Part shown: piece after piece, positions 61,312-64,000 of the stretch
Layout of the letters: each line of letters opens with the position of its first letter
Numbering within the stretch: position 1 is the stretch's first letter
Assembly (NCBI GenBank): GCA_014529385.2
Contig: CM043966.1
Span: 143,828,711-143,892,710, forward strand
DNA: 64,000 nt
Direction of reading: 5' to 3'
Source of the DNA: Adiantum capillus-veneris
Lineage: Eukaryota > Streptophyta > Polypodiopsida > Polypodiales > Pteridaceae
The notes under the pieces: model-generated
Databases searched by the model: none
What the model saw: the letters and a program-made list of their open reading frames with translations, nothing else
What the model was told of the DNA's origin: nothing
Program-made: the position numbers and the translations under genes

Positions 61312-64000
61312 TCATACCGTTTGAAATGAGCTTGTCACCCTTTGAAACCAATTGTTCCAGTTGGTAATAGGTGAGGATTTTTGCCAGTAGTTTGTTATTA
61401 CCCTAGGTGCCTCTTCAAGTTGCAAAGGTGGTAAGGTACTCTCCCAGGATCGAACTTGAAGTGGTTCATTAGGTGATTCTTGAACACTGGGAGGTGTGGA
61501 TTCTTTTGTAGCTTCATGGAGGTCCACTACTATAGATGGAGACTGTGTAGAAGCTTTTACCTCTATGGATGTATTACAGGAGGAGCTAGAATCTTCATGG
61601 GACTCCCCCCTTCCTGAGCTAGGTGGAACAAATCGTTCTTTCTTTGGTACCCAAACTAGCTCGGGAGTAGGTGTGTAGCATTCTGTGATTTTTTTCTTTC
61701 CACAATCATTGATTCGTTTTGGAGCTATGGGATTGGGCTCACTTGGGTCAGGTGACAGGTAAGAGTATACTTTACGTTTGGGCACCGAGATTTGATCATT
61801 TCCTTCATAGTATCCTTGGGCTTCCAATAGTCGTTTAGGAATCCAACGCAGCATTTTCTTACTTTTCTTGGAGCGAGTGGTACGTTTCTTACAAGGATTC
61901 TGTTTTTTAGCACTAGCTATGGTCACTAAAGAAGCTTTAGGGACCCACTTGTATGTTTTCTTCGTTACATTAGGATGAGTCTTGTCGGAAGCGATATGCA
62001 TTGCTTGTAGCATATTTAAGGGTATATGCATTTCATCCCCCTCAGGTGTTACCCAGGTCATCCCCCTATTTCCCCAAGTGTCTATGGTTGATGCTAGGTG
62101 GACCCAATCCACATTGTCTGATTCCGTCATACCCGGTAACACATCCATATAAGGAGAATCTTGGCCAATGTCTGTATCCTTCTTACAACTGTAACAATAT
62201 TGTAGTGGGGCCGAGTGAGCTGTGGTGTCAGAGCGATGATCAATAATGGTTTTACTCCCTAAGGGGTGTACCTTACCAGTCACCAAATCCACTCTAAGGA
62301 CAGAGTCTTGGAATTGCAAATAGACATGATTTTTAGACCAATCGTGAACCATTTGTGCTTCCCTCATGAATGGTCGTCCTAAAATCATTTCATATGACAT
62401 AAGGTGTTTAGAGAAATCCATTACAATGAACGTATGTCGTACCTTGTGTCCTAGAACTTTGATCTTAAGATCCTTGAGCATCCCCATAGGTTTGGCTATG
62501 GTACCATTTGCCATCTTTACCACAATGTTAGTAACACTGAGGCGGGGTTTTCCCATGGATTCCCAACAATCTTTTGTAATGATGCTAACTCCCGCACCAC
62601 CATCAAGAATTCCCTTTATAGTTAATCCCTTGGTAGTGATGGGTAGGGTCGCATTAGACTCGTCGCCTTCAAAATACTGCCCTAATTCGTTAATGGGTAC
62701 CTCGATCACAGACTCGTGTCCATCTAAGTCAAGTGATTGCACATGATTTTCCTCATCAATCATAATCGAGTCAGGCCTATTTGGTTGCGCAAACTGCGGT
62801 AATCCCGTTCGTAGCTCTCCGTTAAGGAATGCTCGAAGTGCAAGGAATAACTCAGGATCTCCATACAGCTTTGCTATGATCGTGGTTCGGACCTCAGAAG
62901 ACATGAAGTCCACTAGTTTGGCAACATTCATTGGCATTTTGCAGGGTGTAGGTCCTTCACTAAGAACTGGTGAGGATGGAATCTCAGATTCCTCAATGGG
63001 ATCAGGTATTCCTTCGTTAAACATCCTTTCCAACAAGAAGGGTGTATGCTCACTTTCTGATGTCCCGTCCTCACTCCCTTCTTGGATGGTACTAGATATG
63101 GCTAACGGTCGATGGTTCATGTGGGATGGATGAACTTGCGTGGGAAACACTGTGTCATGAATTTTGACCTCCATGGGTTCTGGTTCTAGTTTCCTTTGAG
63201 TCTCCTCCACTAAACCTCTTAGATGTTTCACCTGCTCAATCTCATCTACTGGGTTTGGGTACGTCCCAATCTTCCTTTTACGATTCTTCCCTTTTTGCCC
63301 ATGCGGTTTATCTTGGGGGTCTTGGATTGGATTTGGAAACACTTGTGGTGTTTTCAGAGGCTCTTTATGGTTTTCTCTCATTCGGTTTTCATTTGGTTCC
63401 ATGTTACGGTTTTCTTTGTCGGTCTTTCCCTTTGTGGTATTGGTTCTAGTCTCCATTGTCTCGACTGAATCTGAATCATCCTCGAGGTCATTCATATACA
63501 CGGGGTCATCTCCTGTTCCTATGTTTGTTTTGGAACTTGGCTTTGAATTTTCCGTATTCTGCGACTTCTTTCTTCGTGTCTTCTTTTTCTTTGCTTGGAA
63601 AATTGACGCGGTATCTCTCTCTTCGAGGATATGGCTTGGCCCTTGAAGCATAGACCGTGTAATCGCATAAGCGGGTGCGACGGGTGGTATTGGCGATGTC
63701 ACACTAGCAATTTCGACCAAATTTAGGGGTGTGATTTTAGGCGCATTTGGGTTATAGGGGCATTGGGAAATCAAGTGATCTATGCCACAACGATTACATG
63801 TGAGTATTGGCATTGCAGATGTGCTCCCTTGATTCACTTGCATCTGTGCAGCATTCTTTTGCAGCCTAATAGGGCACTCCGCTACTCGATGTGGTCCACC
63901 ACACTCGTAGCATTGAAGAGGTGGCGTCCTAGCCTGGGTGTTGATATTTTGACCTCTGGATAAACCGGCTTGACTTGTCCCCAACAATCTTCCATAGGCA
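61312..64000 (-). CDS. Gag-protease polyprotein of a non-autonomous LTR element (5' end outside window)
   Basis: An uninterrupted minus-strand frame is open to the window edge, so it is longer than 891 residues and lacks its start. The N-terminal part visible has two CCHC-like knuckles with C-x2-C-x3-H-x4-C spacing: CYECGGPHRVAEC and CNRCGIDHLISQC. After a basic, disordered linker comes a retropepsin domain with IKGILDGGAGVSII (about residue 460), VVKMANGTIAKPMG and EMILGRPFMREAQ (about 535). The C-terminal 280 residues are unusual, with YKWVPKASL, LRWIPKRLL and LVWVPKKERF (about 679, 716 and 780). The frame ends TSSFQTV, 5 bases before a polypurine tract and LTR-like start, so no RT, RNase H or integrase was ever encoded downstream in this copy. 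Confidence 0.8.
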   Translation of the reverse strand, partial: AYGRLLGTSQAGLSRGQNINTQARTPPLQCYECGGPHRVAECPIRLQKNAAQMQVNQGSTSAMPILTCNRCGIDHLISQCPYNPNAPKITPLNLVEIASVTSPIPPVAPAYAITRSMLQGPSHILEERDTASIFQAKKKKTRRKKSQNTENSKPSSKTNIGTGDDPVYMNDLEDDSDSVETMETRTNTTKGKTDKENRNMEPNENRMRENHKEPLKTPQVFPNPIQDPQDKPHGQKGKNRKRKIGTYPNPVDEIEQVKHLRGLVEETQRKLEPEPMEVKIHDTVFPTQVHPSHMNHRPLAISSTIQEGSEDGTSESEHTPFLLERMFNEGIPDPIEESEIPSSPVLSEGPTPCKMPMNVAKLVDFMSSEVRTTIIAKLYGDPELFLALRAFLNGELRTGLPQFAQPNRPDSIMIDEENHVQSLDLDGHESVIEVPINELGQYFEGDESNATLPITTKGLTIKGILDGGAGVSIITKDCWESMGKPRLSVTNIVVKMANGTIAKPMGMLKDLKIKVLGHKVRHTFIVMDFSKHLMSYEMILGRPFMREAQMVHDWSKNHVYLQFQDSVLRVDLVTGKVHPLGSKTIIDHRSDTTAHSAPLQYCYSCKKDTDIGQDSPYMDVLPGMTESDNVDWVHLASTIDTWGNRGMTWVTPEGDEMHIPLNMLQAMHIASDKTHPNVTKKTYKWVPKASLVTIASAKKQNPCKKRTTRSKKSKKMLRWIPKRLLEAQGYYEGNDQISVPKRKVYSYLSPDPSEPNPIAPKRINDCGKKKITECYTPTPELVWVPKKERFVPPSSGRGESHEDSSSSCNTSIEVKASTQSPSIVVDLHEATKESTPPSVQESPNEPLQVRSWESTLPPLQLEEAPRVITNYWQKSSPITNWNNWFQRVTSSFQTV

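Overview
The window looks like nuclear DNA from a land plant with a large, repeat-dominated genome; a fern or another seed-free or gymnosperm lineage is my guess, not something the sequence proves. The reasons are stacked LTR retrotransposons of plant types (Tork/Tnt1-like copia, Tat-like gypsy with a second RNase H, a chromodomain gypsy), initiator-Met-tRNA primer sites, short GT...AG introns, long diverged satellite arrays, and the absence of any intact conserved host gene. I saw no rRNA, tRNA or organelle-type gene block and no bacterial operon structure.

0-3.5 kb: the 3' end of a DUF7869-type transposon-like gene, then a decayed Ty1/copia pol with a candidate LTR. 3.5-6.2 kb: two broken minus-strand ORFs I cannot name. 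6.2-16.6 kb: a satellite domain. Array A (6.3-8.4 kb) and array B (11.4-13.6 kb) carry the same repeat in opposite orientation and flank a broken gene with a DGQHS motif, a 170-bp AG microsatellite and a 248-bp MITE with an exact 8-bp target duplication. Array C (15.4-16.6 kb) has a ~50-bp unit sharing an 11-bp core with B. 17-19 kb: a 456-bp near-perfect foldback beside the N-terminal half of another DUF7869-like gene. 19.0-19.6 kb: a cluster of ACGTGGCA-type palindromes.

21.5-28.9 kb: a nearly complete Tat-like gypsy (two 1030-bp LTRs) inserted in a minus-strand gene; removing it with one copy of a 4-bp duplication restores that gene's frame. 29.5-32.7 kb: a foldback next to a tRNA-primer-like site, then a broken DDE-type transposase-like gene. 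33.3-36.8 kb: an internally deleted gypsy with 1.14-kb LTRs. 37.0-42.5 kb: a Tork/Tnt1-like copia (192-bp LTRs, exact 5-bp duplication). 44.0-52.8 kb: a chromovirus (1.6-kb LTRs). 53-64 kb: less familiar LTR elements carrying a repeated 72-residue small-protein ORF family, an acidic Gag-like ORF, an unidentified 330-residue ORF, and an 891-residue Gag-protease ORF that ends at a polypurine tract without reverse transcriptase.

Nearly every coding region here serves, or once served, transposition. The best candidates for something undescribed are the small FGPxRL ORF family (three copies, two overlapping as ATGA, changing mostly at synonymous sites), the Gag-protease element with repeated W[V/I]PK motifs, and the shared ACGT target sites of the two Tat-like elements.
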